Below, one piece after another: positions 21,179 through 21,997 of a DNA stretch of 21,997 nt. Position 1 is the first letter of the stretch; every line of letters begins with the position of its first letter. The notes under the pieces are model-generated. The model did no database searches. It saw only the letters and a list, made by a program, of their open reading frames with translations, and was not told the DNA's origin. Origin of the DNA: Oscillospiraceae bacterium (GTDB lineage: Bacteria; Bacillota_A; Clostridia; Oscillospirales; Oscillospiraceae); assembly GCA_017939025.1 (NCBI GenBank), contig JAGBAI010000140.1, positions 1 to 21,997 of the forward strand. Reading direction: 5' to 3'. The translations under genes and the position numbers were made by a program.

Positions 21179-21997
21179 ATGAAACGCAAAATCAAAGCTG
21201 TCCCGCTTCTGATCGTTCTGTCTATGCTCTTTTCCCTGACTGCCTGTGGGAAGCAGGCCAGTACGGGCGCTGTGCTGACAGAGGGATCAACCTCCGCCGA
21301 TCTGGATGGAAAAACCCTCGCCTCCTTTGGAGCTCCCATTCCTGAAGCGGAGTTTGAAGCGATGCTGAATGAACACTTCGGCGGTACTCTGAAGGATCTT
21401 CAGATCGTCCCGTCCCCTGGCGAAATGGCACAGCTGATCCAAAACGGGCAGGCGGATGCCGGTGCCACCCTCGCATACAACGCAAAGTACATCGTCTCAC
21501 GCAACCCGGATCTTACCTTTTTTACCAACGGAATAGAAATGGAATGCTCCATGGTATTCAAAAAGGACAGCGGCCTCAAGGAGCAGGTCGATGCGGCACT
21601 GACCGAACTGGAATCCACCGGTGTACTGCCGGAACTGATCGAAACATGGCTTTCTGATGAGGCACTGCAACAGGATCCCCAGCCCAGGGAACTGGAACAG
21701 ATCCCGGGAGCGGAGACAATTCGTGTGGGAATCAGTGGAACCCTTCCACCTATGGATTACGCTACAGCAGACGGAAAACCCGGCGGCTTCAATGTGGCAC
21801 TGTTTGGAGAAATTTCCAGGCTTATGGGTAAAAATGTAGAATTTGTCACGATTGATCCGGACGCAAAGTTTATGGCCCTGTCCAGCGGGACCATCGACCT
21901 GTTTTTCTGGAACTTCTACGGGCGGTTTATTTCCGAGGACTATGAGATCTCACAGCCCTACCTGACGGACTACGGCGCTTTCCTGATCCGGGCTGAA
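21179..21997 (+). CDS. Lipoprotein solute-binding protein with permuted lobes, 5' part
   Basis: It starts at ATG 21179 with AAGGAGAG about 7 bases upstream, 58 bases after cstA. The frame is open to the window end (273 codons). A lipoprotein signal (LFSLTACG, Cys23) is followed by a segment like the second lobe of an SBP_bac_3 protein (about 42-160, ending TELESTGVLPELIETWLSDE). A first lobe then follows (about 175 on, IRVGISGTLPPMDYATADGK, FNVALFGEISRLMGKNVEFV, SSGTIDLFF). This lobe order is the same as at the start of the fused protein of the minus operon. It should bind an amino acid for the permease/ATPase pair encoded upstream. Confidence 0.85.
   Translation, partial: MKRKIKAVPLLIVLSMLFSLTACGKQASTGAVLTEGSTSADLDGKTLASFGAPIPEAEFEAMLNEHFGGTLKDLQIVPSPGEMAQLIQNGQADAGATLAYNAKYIVSRNPDLTFFTNGIEMECSMVFKKDSGLKEQVDAALTELESTGVLPELIETWLSDEALQQDPQPRELEQIPGAETIRVGISGTLPPMDYATADGKPGGFNVALFGEISRLMGKNVEFVTIDPDAKFMALSSGTIDLFFWNFYGRFISEDYEISQPYLTDYGAFLIRAE

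Noticed and set aside
20215..21339. Long minus-strand ORF (374 codons)
   Set aside because: It is antisense to cstA and the lipoprotein start; the composition (many His, Gly and Gln) is that of a shadow frame.

Overview
The window looks like a chromosomal segment of an anaerobic, probably gut-associated Bacillota of the class Clostridia. The reasons are strong AGGAGG-type ribosome binding sites, SpoIIE/RsbW/STAS signalling proteins, a Tn916-like integration module, an SLH-domain remnant, an AtoE-type short-chain fatty acid transporter and a mid-GC, mixed codon usage. An Oscillospiraceae-like host is my guess, not something the sequence proves.

Layout. (1) Bases 1-924 hold the 3' part of an AtoE-family transporter, closed by a terminator. 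(2) Bases 979-2139 are an RNA-gene region. A small cruciform-forming repeat carries the 3' end of tRNA-Lys. A five-gene tRNA operon on the minus strand (Gly-Arg-His-Gln-Lys) has a consensus promoter and a terminator. A tRNA-Ser 5'-half fragment and an intact tRNA-Ser(CGA) lie on the plus strand. (3) Bases 2142-5655 are a reduced integrative element of Tn916-like gene order: integrase, excisionase, an N-terminally truncated MazF, a small sigma-like factor, a structured 500-base intergenic region and an XRE repressor with a palindromic operator. No conjugation genes are present. (4) Bases 5715-6791 hold an orphan OmpR-type regulator with a degenerate receiver, three TTGGATAAG repeats in 11-bp phase, and a fragment of an SLH-domain gene. 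(5) Bases 6792-17668 form one long minus-strand operon. (6) Bases 17859-21997 form a divergent plus-strand operon that runs off the window.

The divergent pair is the most interesting part. The minus operon encodes, in order of transcription, a nucleosidase, a small unknown protein, a fused solute-binding/permease protein, an ABC ATPase, a lipoprotein, an SLC1/DAACS-type symporter, an RsbW-type kinase, a second RsbW-like protein, a STAS antagonist, a membrane SpoIIE/PP2C phosphatase and a PreA-like dehydrogenase. The plus operon encodes a second amino-acid ABC permease, a second ABC ATPase, a CstA-family carrier and a lipoprotein solute-binding protein. Both ATPases carry an extra C-terminal domain of about 125 residues, and the symporter carries an extra N-terminal domain of about the same size. 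By eye all three resemble the GHKL/RsbW fold of the free-standing kinase in the same operon. No sigma factor lies in the operon. My reading is a partner-switching module (phosphatase, STAS protein, kinase) whose targets are transporters rather than a sigma factor.

Three lesions deserve attention: a one-base frameshift in the symporter at a T run, an in-frame TAA in the neighbouring lipoprotein, and the lost N terminus of mazF. The first two lie close together in the same operon, so either sequencing error or recent decay should be considered.
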